Assembly (NCBI GenBank): GCA_034670025.1
Contig: JAXMOE010000005.1
Location: 186,001-250,000, forward strand
Length of the DNA stretch: 64,000 nucleotides
Source: PGYR01 sp034670025
GTDB taxonomy: Bacteria; Bacteroidota; Ignavibacteria; Kapaibacteriales; UBA2268
Direction: 5' to 3'
The first letter of the stretch is position 1, and each line of letters starts with the position of its first letter. Made by a program: the position numbers and the translations under genes. Shown piece after piece: positions 51,994 to 62,048 of this stretch. Below the pieces are notes generated by a model. That model searched no databases and was not told where the DNA came from. It saw nothing but the letters and a program-made list of their open reading frames with translations.

Positions 51994-53259
51994 TTATTTC
52001 TTAACAGTAGCACCTGCTAATGGCTTCATACCAGAAGGGACGGAACTTGGAACTTGCATCAGCTTAGGGTCAAGTAGTGAGCCATTATCTTCTAATGCTT
52101 CCATAAATGCTACTATCGCATCTACTTCTTCATCAGTTAAGTTAAGCGGATCTCTCACATCTGGGTGAATCATTGCGTCAGTAACTCTTGGATGTCTTGG
52201 CTTAGAGCCATTGTTATAAAACTGTACAACTTCTTCTAATGTTTCAAATACTCCATCATGCATAAATGGTGCAGTAAGAGTGACATTTCTTAAGGTTGGA
52301 GTTCTGAAAGCATATCTACCCGAAATCTGTTGAGTAAATTCTTCTCTTCCGTAATCTTCACCTGGTTCAAGTTTCTTGCCTGGACCAATTTGTGGCACAC
52401 CTGATACCGTAAAATTATAGTTACTAAAATTAGGCCCATTGTGACAATTGCCACACTTTGCCTTGGTGAAAAACAAGTCTAATCCTTTTTTCTGTTGGTC
52501 AGTCAGTGCTTCCGCTTCACCACCGACAAATCTGTCATAGGCTGTATTCCTTGTTACTAACTCTCTTTGGAATGCAGCTAATGCTTTTCCGAGCATATCA
52601 CTTGTTACATCAATGTCTTCACCTTTTACTTCCTCAGGAAATGCTTCTTTGAAAAGTTCAATGTATTCAGGAGTTTTCTCAATATCCCTACACAAAAAGT
52701 AAATAACATTATTTGGTGACAATCTATCACCTTTCATTTCTTCACGTGATGTCGATGGTTTCACTGCCTGAGCTTCCAATCCTCTAGCTCTACCATCCCA
52801 AAACATAACACCCATGTGATTTGCTTCGCCAGTAGAATCTAAGTTAAATGCCGTATTGAAAACAGTCGGTGAATTACGAGGCACATCGCCAATTGGCAAT
52901 CCACTAATTATAGAAGTACCAAGTTCTCTATCTGGACCCAAGTGCATTGACTCACCAACTCCCGCTGGCAACTTTCTACCATCTGCAAAGCCCAGTCCTG
53001 GGTGATGGCAAGTAGCACAAGTTGATCTATTCTCTGCCGATAATATCGGATCATAGAATAACAACCTACCCAACTCAACCCTCAATGGGTTGTACTGATT
53101 GTCTGGTGGATATGGTATATCTGGCAATGTTGTCAGATTATGTTTCTGAACCAAATCTCCTGGATCATATTTGTGTGGCCCATCTTCTTCTGCACAAGAG
53201 TGTAGAAGCACCATACTGCTTATGATTGAGATTAATAATAACTTGTATATACTTTTCAT
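51994..53259 (-). CDS. Di-haem cytochrome c peroxidase (MauG/CcpA family), lipoprotein
   Basis: Periplasmic peroxidase, 421 residues. Lipobox IISSMVLLHSC (acylated Cys22). Two c-type haem sites: CATCH (Cys81, Cys84, His85, CATCHHPGLGFAD) and CGNCH near residue 270 (CGNCHNGPNFSNY). Between them LGPDRELGTSIISGLPIGD and RNSPTVFNTAF, and after them TPTLRNVTLTAPFMHDGVFETL, the usual family blocks. It reduces hydrogen peroxide with electrons from small cytochromes or, in MauG-like cases, oxidises a protein partner. Length fits. The lipid anchor is common in Bacteroidota. It follows the DUF2723 gene on the same strand at a 96-base distance. Confidence 0.92.
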   Translation of the reverse strand: MKSIYKLLLISIISSMVLLHSCAEEDGPHKYDPGDLVQKHNLTTLPDIPYPPDNQYNPLRVELGRLLFYDPILSAENRSTCATCHHPGLGFADGRKLPAGVGESMHLGPDRELGTSIISGLPIGDVPRNSPTVFNTAFNLDSTGEANHMGVMFWDGRARGLEAQAVKPSTSREEMKGDRLSPNNVIYFLCRDIEKTPEYIELFKEAFPEEVKGEDIDVTSDMLGKALAAFQRELVTRNTAYDRFVGGEAEALTDQQKKGLDLFFTKAKCGNCHNGPNFSNYNFTVSGVPQIGPGKKLEPGEDYGREEFTQQISGRYAFRTPTLRNVTLTAPFMHDGVFETLEEVVQFYNNGSKPRHPRVTDAMIHPDVRDPLNLTDEEVDAIVAFMEALEDNGSLLDPKLMQVPSSVPSGMKPLAGATVKK

Positions 53260-53355
53260 ACAAAAAACTCTTTTTTTATTTTATCTTCATATTTATACTA
53301 ATATAACAATATAAACTACAAAATGTAACAAAATAAATCACTTTTTCTTAGTCTT

Positions 53356-55146
53356 TTACTTTGCAAATTCTATAATCTTTTGCTCAATTGCCGCTTTCAA
53401 AGCCATTTTACCACTATATTCTGCATAATTGGAAGCAGCTTTTAGATTTACCAAAGCTAAATTTTTTGTCATTCTGTGCAGTTCGTCATCTTTGCTATTT
53501 GCAGATTGGGCTAATTTGATAACATCCATATTAGCGTAGTCAAATCTCATTGGTTCTGGTTGTCTGCTCAATCTAATCAAAAAACCTTCAGGAATCTTAA
53601 CATATCCCTTCCCTATATCAGGGTCAGTCTGCAATATATCAAACGTAACATATACCGGTCGGTGGTCTATGTTTGTTTCAATAAAGCAATTAAGCATTTC
53701 AACAAAATACTCCTGTATCAACCGAGGATCATAAGCTTGGTTAGATTCAAATTTCTCTAACTGGCCAGCGAATAACTCCAACTTGTTATCGCATTTGTCA
53801 CTAATTTCTGGATACCATTGTTCCATTGTCCCAAGATACCAAGTTCTTCGGAGTAACTCTTTTTCTATCAGAGCTATATCTTGTCTTTCTTCTTCAATCT
53901 TATCTTTGTACCAGCGAGCAGAAACCCAAAAATCCCACTGAGCAGAAATAATTATCGCATTTTCCTCGGCCGATTCCGTTACCAATCTTTCATATTCAGA
54001 TACTGAATAATCAGTACTCAAATCGCTCTCTGTGTAGTTAGAATATAAGTTGAATAGTGGCACAAATGCGAAAAGGTAGATCAAGTTTTTTTGCTTTAGT
54101 ATTAGTTGTTTAGCACCGATTAACAAAAACAGAAACATAGCAACATAAGCAGTTACAAAGTATGAGTCGATATCGTGAATTGAGTAATTCAAAGAATAAA
54201 ACACACACAAAAGCAAAGTGCTAATCAACACATAGAACATTGTTCTCGATTGTTTGAATGATACATAGAGCCCATAGACCAAAAACAGCACTCCAATCCA
54301 AGTTAACTGCGATGGGATAAGCGAAAAGAACAGCTTAAAATTCTCTTTCCAAGCATTACCATCACTAAACATCCACACCTGATATTGGGCACCAGTTACG
54401 TGATACCAAAATTTATCAAAGCTGCGATGAACAGCACCCCAGTTAAACTCTGGCGATTGCGATGACCTAACCGGCAAATATAGATATAGCAGAATCCCAA
54501 CCAAAGTTGCTCCAACCACAAAGCCCAGCAATTTCCATCTGTCTCGCTTGTTAGTTTTAGCAAACAAAACTATTAGTCCAGCTGGAATAAGCATAAATGA
54601 TGTCAGATGATTAGCAAAACCCAAGCCCAATGTGAACCCAGCTGCAATCAGTAGCCTAGCAGAATCTTCCTTTGTAAAATACGCTTTGATTACTAAGTAC
54701 AGATAGAGAGAAATAATAACTAATTGCAAGGAATAAACTTCAACTGATGTAGCTTGTTTCCAAGTGGTAAGTGCAAACGAATAGCCAAGGGAGACAAAAA
54801 GAGATAAAAGCAAATCATCTAAATCAGTTACAAGCTGACCAACTTTCTTTTTCAAACTTAAATTACTTACTAATTCATAAGAAGCAAAAAAGATAAAACA
54901 TGCAGAAATTGCTGTTGCCACGGCAGCCATCAGATTCAAATTATAGACAGGCGACCAAGGAAGCAAACCGCTCCACAAATGTCCCACCAAAGTAAACAGC
55001 GGGTAGCCAGTAGGGTGAGCTATACCCAATGAGCTAGCGACTGAAGCCAACTCACCACTATCTGTAAAATAAACATCGGGTGCTAATGTGATAAGATAGA
55101 CTACAAATGACAAAATAAAAGTAAGTGCCGCAAATATTTTTTTCAT
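53356..55146 (-). CDS. DUF2723 membrane protein (PMT-like glycosyltransferase fold)
   Basis: 596 residues from the ATG at 55146, which opens a membrane segment (KKIFAALTFILSFVVYLITLAP); the frame is open 10 codons further. The N terminus carries the DUF2723 hallmark VYFTDSGELASVASSLGIAHPTGYPLF with the acidic Asp-Ser-Gly-Glu. About ten hydrophobic helices follow to residue 385, and the C-terminal 210 residues form a soluble domain (YERLVTESAEENAIIISAQW). DUF2723 proteins resemble protein O-mannosyltransferases and are thought to use lipid-linked sugars; the family is found across Bacteroidota. Substrate unknown. It may glycosylate surface proteins, in keeping with the type IX cargo here (inference). 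Confidence 0.9.
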   Translation of the reverse strand: MKKIFAALTFILSFVVYLITLAPDVYFTDSGELASVASSLGIAHPTGYPLFTLVGHLWSGLLPWSPVYNLNLMAAVATAISACFIFFASYELVSNLSLKKKVGQLVTDLDDLLLSLFVSLGYSFALTTWKQATSVEVYSLQLVIISLYLYLVIKAYFTKEDSARLLIAAGFTLGLGFANHLTSFMLIPAGLIVLFAKTNKRDRWKLLGFVVGATLVGILLYLYLPVRSSQSPEFNWGAVHRSFDKFWYHVTGAQYQVWMFSDGNAWKENFKLFFSLIPSQLTWIGVLFLVYGLYVSFKQSRTMFYVLISTLLLCVFYSLNYSIHDIDSYFVTAYVAMFLFLLIGAKQLILKQKNLIYLFAFVPLFNLYSNYTESDLSTDYSVSEYERLVTESAEENAIIISAQWDFWVSARWYKDKIEEERQDIALIEKELLRRTWYLGTMEQWYPEISDKCDNKLELFAGQLEKFESNQAYDPRLIQEYFVEMLNCFIETNIDHRPVYVTFDILQTDPDIGKGYVKIPEGFLIRLSRQPEPMRFDYANMDVIKLAQSANSKDDELHRMTKNLALVNLKAASNYAEYSGKMALKAAIEQKIIEFAK

Positions 55147-55396
55147 AAATCGAATGTTGATTTGTGTATTTGGCAATTTATCATTGAACTAGGTTTATTG
55201 CAAATTGATAAATTATAATAGTACAAATTACTATTCCATATTCTAAACACTATGCAAATCTTAACTCGCTACTTCCTTAGAATTTAATCGTTTTTTGATA
55301 TCAGAATAGCAACCTTCTATTATCATCATAACTGTAACTAAAGTTTCGAAAAGATGTTATGGTAGTGCTTTTTGAAAAATTAAAACCCAAATCAGT

Positions 55397-58072
55397 ATGA
55401 AAAAAGTTGTTCTACTATTATTCTTAAGTATTCTTATAGTTTCTGTCTCTAACTCCAGAATTCATAAGAAGGTACTATTCATAGGAAATAGTCTTACAGT
55501 AGGAATGCCAGAGATTGTTGAGACAATTGCTAAATCGCAAGGAGATAGTCTTTATTTCGTTCATGTGTTAGGTGCTGCTCCTTTAGACACAGTCGACAAC
55601 TTCACAAAAGGTGTTATTAATTCCGAGGAGTGGGACTATGTTGTAGTTCAATACAACCATAAAATCAGAAATGTAAATAAAGTGATAAAAAATAATTCTG
55701 AATGTACGCAAACTGTAGTATATATGATGTGGGGTTGGGAAAATGGTAACAATTCCACAATGGATTACTTTGAACAACAGGATTATTACAGAACTATCTA
55801 CAAAAAAACCGCAGATGAAATAGAAGGAATATGTGTGCCTGCTGGTATATCTTGGAAAGAAGTTAGAACAAAAAAACCATGGATTTACTTGTATGGAGGT
55901 GATAATTATCACCCTAATAACAAAGGTATGTATTTAACGGCTTGTACTTTTTACTCAACATTTTTTGAACAAAGTCCAGAAGGTGCTAATAATAATGGAT
56001 TACCAGACTCTACAGCAACTTTCTTCCAACAAGTTGCAGCTTCAGTAGTTTTAGATAGTTTAGAAACATGGAATATAAATGAATTTGCACCTAATAACTC
56101 ACCCGAATTTATAAATCCCAAATCTTCAGAATCTGTCGCTAGTTTAGTCACATTCGAATGGGAAAGTGATGAAAGTATAGATTCCTACAATTTACAAGTA
56201 GCCACCGATGAAGATTTCAAAAATATTATATTCGCCAAAGAAAATATAGGAACAAACTCTTATACACATGATGTAGAAATTTACAATGCCAAAATCTACA
56301 CTAGATTAAATGGCAATTATAGCACTCCGAATAGTATCTCTTGTAATACAGCTTGGAGATATATAGATTTTTTTACTCTTCATGGCGGCCCAAATCTTTA
56401 TTATCCTGAAAACGAAACATCATGCCTAGATAGAACTGTACCATTTGACTGGGAACGTTTATTTGATGCTAATTCGTATATAATTCAACTTGCTTCCGAT
56501 TCATCTTTTACAGACATAATACTCCAAGAAGAAACATTTCGTTCTTCTTACTTACACAAATTTGATAACGATGAAAACAATATTTTCTGGAGAGTACAGA
56601 AGTATAATGGTTTTATAAGTGAAAAATGGTCTAAACCAAATAATTTAGCCTTAAAAGATATTGGCCCTGATCAGCTTGTACCAGAGAATTATTCGATTAA
56701 TATACCTAATTCAAACACAATTCTTACTTGGGATGAAACGGATACTAAAACTGGACAAAGTTATAGTTTACAGCTTTCGGAAGACACTCTTTTTAAAAAT
56801 AAAATTGTAGAAATAGAAGAGTTAACAAAAAATGAATTCATTTTTAATTCATCCTATTTCGCTACTCAGTATTTTTGGAGGGTTAAGAACACTAGTAATG
56901 AATGTCCAACTGATTGGTCTGAAGTCCATAGTTTTAAAACAAAATTACAAGCAACTAAGTTGATTTCACCCATAAACAGAAAATCAATAGAATCTCCTGA
57001 CACTATTACATTAGTTTGGGACTCAAACTATGACTCGGCTAACCATCAGGTTATTATATCTAGTGATTCAAACTTTAATGATATTGTTGACTCAATGTAT
57101 GACATCAATGAATCCACGGTAATAATTTATAACTTGTTACCATCTACCAAATATTTTTGGAAAGTTATCTCAAATCTTTCGGATGATGTTTGCGAACCAT
57201 CTGAAATTTGGGAATTTACGACTTCTTCAGCAAGAGTAGATAGTCCTATCTTATTATCACCAGAAAACCGTGCTATTGATCAAAAAAATGAAATAAATTT
57301 TAAATGGCAATATGTTCAAGGAGCTGACTCATATACTTTTGAAATATCCAATAATAAGCAATTTTCTGAATCAGTTGACAATTACTCTGACATTAAATTA
57401 AACGAAATAGATGTTTCTAATATGATTAATAATAGAACATATTACTGGAGAGTTAAATCTTTAAAAGATGAGATAGAGAGTAATTGGTCAGACGTTTGGT
57501 ATTTCAAAACTAGCAATTACAATATAGAAGAAAAAGTTGAATTATTATCACCAAAAGACCAAAGCACTAACATAAACGAATCAGTTATGTTTAATTGGGA
57601 AATATTACCAGGAGTGGAATCATATAGATTTCAATTATCCAATAGTACCAATTTTGAGGTAAGTAATTTACTTTATAATGAATCTATAACTGAAACAAAT
57701 CAAACACTCAATAACTTGGCTATCGACACAGAGTACTTTTGGAGAGTAAGAGGTGAAAATAGTTCAGGAGTAGGACAGTGGTCTATTATATATAGTTTTA
57801 CGACGTCAGACGCAATGAGTTCTGTTCTCATTGATAGTTATAATACTGTGATTTATCCAAACCCTAGTCAAGGAATATTTAATATCGAATCAGAAATTTC
57901 TTTTACAAAAATAAATATTCTTGACTTAAAAGGTGTTTTGATTAGATCTATTTCATCCACTAAGTCTAACAATTATAGTTTAAATTTGTCAAATGAATTA
58001 GCAAAAGGGATTTACTTCATTGAGTTAGAAAATGAAAATGTGAAAACAACTAGTAAGTTTATAGTTGAGTAG
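55397..58072 (+). CDS. Secreted SGNH-like / FN3-repeat protein with type IX sorting domain
   Basis: 891 residues. Signal peptide KKVVLLLFLSILIVSVSNS. Residues 22-215 resemble an SGNH/GDSL hydrolase: block I is VLFIGNSLTVGM, and GDNYHPNNKGMYLTA carries the C-terminal Asp-x-x-His. An oxyanion Gly is less clear, so activity is uncertain. Then follow about six fibronectin-III-like or Big domains with the pattern TFEWESDESIDSYNLQVATD ... TKYFWKVIS ... SEIWEFTT. The end is a sorting domain (TVIYPNPSQGIFNIESEISF ... LAKGIYFIELENENVKT). It may be a surface esterase acting on polysaccharide or an adhesin. Single gene. Confidence 0.87.
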   Translation: MKKVVLLLFLSILIVSVSNSRIHKKVLFIGNSLTVGMPEIVETIAKSQGDSLYFVHVLGAAPLDTVDNFTKGVINSEEWDYVVVQYNHKIRNVNKVIKNNSECTQTVVYMMWGWENGNNSTMDYFEQQDYYRTIYKKTADEIEGICVPAGISWKEVRTKKPWIYLYGGDNYHPNNKGMYLTACTFYSTFFEQSPEGANNNGLPDSTATFFQQVAASVVLDSLETWNINEFAPNNSPEFINPKSSESVASLVTFEWESDESIDSYNLQVATDEDFKNIIFAKENIGTNSYTHDVEIYNAKIYTRLNGNYSTPNSISCNTAWRYIDFFTLHGGPNLYYPENETSCLDRTVPFDWERLFDANSYIIQLASDSSFTDIILQEETFRSSYLHKFDNDENNIFWRVQKYNGFISEKWSKPNNLALKDIGPDQLVPENYSINIPNSNTILTWDETDTKTGQSYSLQLSEDTLFKNKIVEIEELTKNEFIFNSSYFATQYFWRVKNTSNECPTDWSEVHSFKTKLQATKLISPINRKSIESPDTITLVWDSNYDSANHQVIISSDSNFNDIVDSMYDINESTVIIYNLLPSTKYFWKVISNLSDDVCEPSEIWEFTTSSARVDSPILLSPENRAIDQKNEINFKWQYVQGADSYTFEISNNKQFSESVDNYSDIKLNEIDVSNMINNRTYYWRVKSLKDEIESNWSDVWYFKTSNYNIEEKVELLSPKDQSTNINESVMFNWEILPGVESYRFQLSNSTNFEVSNLLYNESITETNQTLNNLAIDTEYFWRVRGENSSGVGQWSIIYSFTTSDAMSSVLIDSYNTVIYPNPSQGIFNIESEISFTKINILDLKGVLIRSISSTKSNNYSLNLSNELAKGIYFIELENENVKTTSKFIVE

Positions 58073-58090
58073 TTGTTGGATAATCACAAT

Positions 58091-58450
58091 TTACATCTCA
58101 CTATATATAATACTATTGTCACTCTTCACTTCTGACAAATGTCTGTTGTTAATTAGTGATTTGAATATATGGTTGTGGTTTATATAAGTTAGAGCTAAAG
58201 TTCTTCCAATATATGCCTCTTTTAATTCTTTCAACTCAAATTTATTCTCTAACCCACGATTTATATAGTAAACTCTATCATCATCTTTTAATTTGAAAAC
58301 AACATCTTTTATTCCACCTTCGTAAATGTTTTCAATCGTCCCTTTTACAGTTACAGTATTATTATTTGTTGGACTTGGTACTTTCATAGAAAAAAGTAAC
58401 AACATACTAACAGTCAATAGTACCGTTAATGAAATCACTAATTTTGACAT
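58091..58450 (-). CDS. Small membrane-anchored hypothetical protein (119 aa)
   Basis: One N-terminal hydrophobic segment (LVISLTVLLTVSMLLLFSM) acts as a signal anchor. The remainder (25-119) looks like a small OB-fold: VTVKGTIENIYEGGIKDVVF, VYYINRGLENKFELKELKEA and RTLALTYINHN. Such small domains occur as CcmE-like or general hypothetical proteins, but no haem-binding His is placed as in CcmE. No known role. It begins 14 bases after the YbjQ gene on the same strand and may be co-expressed with it. Confidence 0.65.
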   Translation of the reverse strand: MSKLVISLTVLLTVSMLLLFSMKVPSPTNNNTVTVKGTIENIYEGGIKDVVFKLKDDDRVYYINRGLENKFELKELKEAYIGRTLALTYINHNHIFKSLINNRHLSEVKSDNSIIYSEM

Positions 58451-58464
58451 ATTTGTTTCCCCTA

Positions 58465-58785
58465 CTACTTCTTTTCTACTTTTACAGCTGTGCCATAGAC
58501 CAAAAGCTCTGCCATTCCTTGACCTATTGCACTAGTGGCAAACCTTACGTTTACTATTGCGTTTGCTCCCATTTGTCTTGCGTCGTTGCACATTCTGTCG
58601 AGAACTTGCTCGCGTGCTTCGGTTAGCATTTGTGTGTAGCTGCCCACTTCGCCACCGACTATGTTGCGGATTCCTGCCATAAAGTCACGGCCTATGTGTT
58701 TGGTCTTTACTATGTTGCCACGGACTAAGCCGTGAGTTTCTACTATCTCGAATCCCGGTACTGTGGGTGTGTTTGACATGTGCAT
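58465..58785 (-). CDS. YbjQ/UPF0145-family protein
   Basis: 106 residues of the YbjQ family (heavy-metal-binding-like pentamer fold). The sequence shows the family pattern: TVPGFEIVETHGLVRGNIVKT, then FMAGIRNIVGGEVGSYTQML, REQVLDRMCNDARQMGANAI and VNVRFATSAIGQGMAELLVYG. Cytoplasmic. Function of the family is unknown although metal or membrane-stress links have been proposed. Two possible ATG starts are two codons apart; the first is listed. It is followed by the small membrane protein gene. Confidence 0.9.
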   Translation of the reverse strand: MHMSNTPTVPGFEIVETHGLVRGNIVKTKHIGRDFMAGIRNIVGGEVGSYTQMLTEAREQVLDRMCNDARQMGANAIVNVRFATSAIGQGMAELLVYGTAVKVEKK

Positions 58786-58873
58786 AGTTCTCTCCTGTTT
58801 TTATTTTTAAAATGTAATAATAAATACGGAAATTATATATCGAAAGTTGCCTTATATTATGCAGAATATTGAC

Positions 58874-59941
58874 TTATGCCTCATTCATATAGCTCACTAT
58901 CTCTTTTGCTGCGTCGCGGGCTGTTTTGCCAACGCCATATATAGTAGCAGAAGCGTAGCCAGTCCAGTTGCCATAGCCAATCAGCCAAAGTCCTGGCACC
59001 TCCGTTGACATAGTGCCTTTAGTTCTTATTCTTCCCTTATTGATTATACCCAAACTTTCTAAATGGTTTAGATTTGATTTGAACCCAGTGCACCAAATTA
59101 CGGTGTCAAATTCCTCTTTTTTTCCGTTGCCCCAGACTACTCCGTCTTCGTAGAACTTAGCGAATGGTCGGACTGAGTGCAGTACGTCACGCTTTTGAGC
59201 ATCACGAACAGATTCTACCATCACTATATCGCTTAGGTTGGCTTTTCGCTGTTCCGTTTTTTCACCTTTTAACATCTGTTGATACTTTGCTGTTGATTGG
59301 TTGAACAAGTATCTTCCATCAATTTCTTTTGGTAGAAAGTTGGGTTCTTCCAGTGTGACCCACTTAGTGTCAGCCACTAATGAAACCTCGGCTAAGACTT
59401 GTGCTCCTGAGTTCCCGCCACCTACTATCAAGACTTTCTGTCCTGCAAAATCGATTGGCGTGCGGTAGTCAACGGAGTGAATCTGTGTGCCAGTATATAG
59501 CTCAGCACCAGGGTAATCTGGTATGCTAGGGTTTTGTGCAGTTCCAGTTGAACTGACTACTGTTTTAGCTCTGTACTCTTGCTTGTCCGTTTTGATTATA
59601 AATAATCCATCTTGCTTTACTACAGATTCGACCCTTACTGGCCTTTCTATTGGCATTTCGTATTTGGCTTCATATTTGGTCAGATAGTCGATAAATTCAT
59701 CCTTAGTGGGGTATTCATCGGCAGATTTTGGCATTCGCCATCCCGAAAGTGAACTAAACTCAGTTGGCGAGAATAGCTTTAGCCCTTCCCAAGTTCTGTT
59801 CCATGACCCACCTGGTGTATCGTTATCATCTAATATAAGGTAATCGGAATTGCTTCTCCTTAGGAAGTAAGCCATTGATAATCCAGCTTGACCTCCACCA
59901 ATGATGATAGTGCTGTATGTATGGTCTAATTTTTTATTCAC
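58874..59941 (-). CDS. FAD-dependent monooxygenase, ArsO/CzcO-like
   Basis: 355 residues with a GTG start at 59941. Dinucleotide motifs: FAD IIIGGGQAGLSMAYFLRRSN (about 14-33) and NADPH VLIVGGGNSGAQVLAEVS (about 170-187); GGSWNRTWEGLKLFSPTEFSSLSGW fits the flavin-containing monooxygenase group usually named ArsO or CzcO. Such enzymes oxidise small nucleophiles such as S, N or As centres; the substrate is not visible here and no arsenic genes are nearby. Cytoplasmic. Divergent from the antiporter gene. Confidence 0.88.
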   Translation of the reverse strand: MNKKLDHTYSTIIIGGGQAGLSMAYFLRRSNSDYLILDDNDTPGGSWNRTWEGLKLFSPTEFSSLSGWRMPKSADEYPTKDEFIDYLTKYEAKYEMPIERPVRVESVVKQDGLFIIKTDKQEYRAKTVVSSTGTAQNPSIPDYPGAELYTGTQIHSVDYRTPIDFAGQKVLIVGGGNSGAQVLAEVSLVADTKWVTLEEPNFLPKEIDGRYLFNQSTAKYQQMLKGEKTEQRKANLSDIVMVESVRDAQKRDVLHSVRPFAKFYEDGVVWGNGKKEEFDTVIWCTGFKSNLNHLESLGIINKGRIRTKGTMSTEVPGLWLIGYGNWTGYASATIYGVGKTARDAAKEIVSYMNEA

Positions 59942-59988
59942 TTCATTTCTATTATACTAATTAAAACTACTGTTAATATAATCTTTAT

Positions 59989-59996
59989 TAACTTTG
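59989..59996 (+). promoter_or_regulatory. Candidate -7 box for the antiporter gene
   Basis: TAACTTTG matches TAnnTTTG, 35 bases before the ATG at 60032, in the divergent region shared with the monooxygenase gene. Confidence 0.4.
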
Positions 59997-60031
59997 TAAG
60001 CAAAAATCAGAATAAATAATCAATAGTCCTT

Positions 60032-62017
60032 ATGCACTTACCAATATTACAAGACATACTCATATTACTTGGCTTTTCCGTAGTTATAGTATTCCTATTG
60101 CAACGGCTAAAACTGCCGTCCATTCTCGGCTTTTTGGTGACTGGTATTATCATTGGGCCTTTTGGGCTGAGTTTGGTTCACAATGTGGAACAGATAGAGA
60201 TAATATCCGAGATTGGTGTTATTTTACTTCTGTTTGTGATTGGTATGGAGCTGTCGCTAAAGCAGTTAGCATCGATTAAGAAAACCGTGTTCATTGGTGG
60301 GTCGCTCCAGGTGGGGCTAACGGTGCTGATTTCGGGGTTGACCTACTACCTATTGGGATATAGCTGGAATGAGTCCGTGTTCGTTGGTTTTTTGTTCTCG
60401 CTTTCCAGTACGGCAATAGTGCTAAAAGTCTTCCAAGATAGGAACGAAATAAACTCACCGCAGGGGCGAAACGTACTTGCTATATTGATTTTCCAAGATA
60501 TTATTGTTGTGCCGATGATGCTATTTACTCCGATTATAGCAGGGCAATCGGACAATGTGACAATGAGTATATTGAGCTTGTTGCTCAAAACTGCTATTGT
60601 GATTATCATTACTATCGTTAGTGCAAGGTATATAGTGCCAAAGCTGATGTATTCGGTAGCGAAAACGAGGAGCAAAGAGCTGTTCCTGATGACTACTATT
60701 GCTATTTGTTTTGTGGTGGCTTATTTGACTTCCGAAGCTGGATTATCTCTTGCTTTGGGGGCATTTTTGGCGGGACTAATTATTTCCGAATCGGAGTATA
60801 GCCACCAGGCAACAAGTATAATTCTGCCATTCAGAGAGCTGTTCACCAGTTTTTTCTTCATCTCTGTTGGTATGCTGCTGGACATTACATTTTTCTTAGA
60901 AAATGCTACGGTTATTCTTCTGTTGGTGCTGGCAGTGTTGGTTGTCAAATCTGCTATTGGTTCTATAGCAGTGGCAGTGCTCAAATACTCACCGAGAACG
61001 GTTCTGATTACTGGTCTATCGCTGTTCCAAGTGGGTGAATTTGCATTCATACTGTCCAAAGTTGGTATAGAGTATGGTTTGCTTTCGGCGGAGACTAACC
61101 AGTACTTCCTTGCTGTATCTATTATATCTATGCTACTTACACCGTTTGTGATTATGTTTGCAGAAGACATTGCTGAAAAATTCCTTTCTACAAAAGTAGC
61201 AAAAGCTGTAACCAAAAAAACGCCGAGCAACGAAGAAAGCAATGACGATGTGGAAACTGAACACCTGAGCGACCACTTAGTAATCATCGGCTATGGGGTA
61301 AATGGGTCGAATTTGGCAAAGGCGGCACACCAAAGTAATATACCCTATATTGCTATAGAGCTGAATGCCACGACTGTGCTGAGGGAAAAGAAGAACGGAA
61401 TACCAATAATATTTGGGGATGCTGCCGAACCGCATATTTTGGAGACCGTGAATTTGAAAAAAGCGAGGGCTGCTGTGGTTGCAATATCTGACCCAGAAGC
61501 TACGAAAGCAATAACTAAGAATATACGTGAGTTTTCTTCATCAATCTATATGGTGGTGCGTACTCGCTACGTCAAAGAGACGAGCGAACTGCTGGCATTG
61601 GGTGCGGACGAGGTGATACCAGAAGAGTTTGAGACTTCGGTTGAGATATTCTCGCGAGTATTACACAACTTCTTAGTGCCAGAAGACGAAATAGCACAAT
61701 TTGTGGAGTTGGTGCGTTCGGACAATTATGATATATTCCAAAACACTAAGGAGCTACCGAGGACTTACCGACCGACTAAGCATCCTGATTTCAATATCAC
61801 ATCGCTGCGTGTAATTAAGGATAGCGGTAAACTAATTGGCAAATCATTAGCAGACTCAAACCTGAGGGCTAACTATGGGGTTAATCTACTTGCTATCAAC
61901 AGGAAAGAGGAGCTGTTGGAAAACATTACTCCCGATGAGAAAATCCTGCGTGGTGATATACTTTATGTGTCAGGTAAGCAAGAGGACATAGAGGAGTTTA
62001 ATAGTCAGATATGTTAG
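60032..62017 (+). CDS. CPA2-family monovalent cation:proton antiporter (KefB/YbaL-like)
   Basis: 661 residues. About 12 membrane helices in 1-385 with the CPA2 patterns ILGFLVTGIIIGPFGLSLV, FVIGMELSLKQL, SLSSTAIVLKVF and SLALGAFLAGLIISESEY. Then a TrkA-N domain (about 413-530, LVIIGYGVNGSNLAKAAHQS with the dinucleotide glycines) and a TrkA-C domain (about 575-660, LIGKSLADSNLRANYGVNLL). This is the KefB/KefC/YbaL layout: potassium or sodium efflux in exchange for protons, gated by nucleotide through the TrkA part. Length fits. Single gene, convergent with the response regulator. Confidence 0.93.
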   Translation: MHLPILQDILILLGFSVVIVFLLQRLKLPSILGFLVTGIIIGPFGLSLVHNVEQIEIISEIGVILLLFVIGMELSLKQLASIKKTVFIGGSLQVGLTVLISGLTYYLLGYSWNESVFVGFLFSLSSTAIVLKVFQDRNEINSPQGRNVLAILIFQDIIVVPMMLFTPIIAGQSDNVTMSILSLLLKTAIVIIITIVSARYIVPKLMYSVAKTRSKELFLMTTIAICFVVAYLTSEAGLSLALGAFLAGLIISESEYSHQATSIILPFRELFTSFFFISVGMLLDITFFLENATVILLLVLAVLVVKSAIGSIAVAVLKYSPRTVLITGLSLFQVGEFAFILSKVGIEYGLLSAETNQYFLAVSIISMLLTPFVIMFAEDIAEKFLSTKVAKAVTKKTPSNEESNDDVETEHLSDHLVIIGYGVNGSNLAKAAHQSNIPYIAIELNATTVLREKKNGIPIIFGDAAEPHILETVNLKKARAAVVAISDPEATKAITKNIREFSSSIYMVVRTRYVKETSELLALGADEVIPEEFETSVEIFSRVLHNFLVPEDEIAQFVELVRSDNYDIFQNTKELPRTYRPTKHPDFNITSLRVIKDSGKLIGKSLADSNLRANYGVNLLAINRKEELLENITPDEKILRGDILYVSGKQEDIEEFNSQIC

Positions 62018-62048
62018 GTGGCTTTAGCAACTTAATACTCATTAGGAG

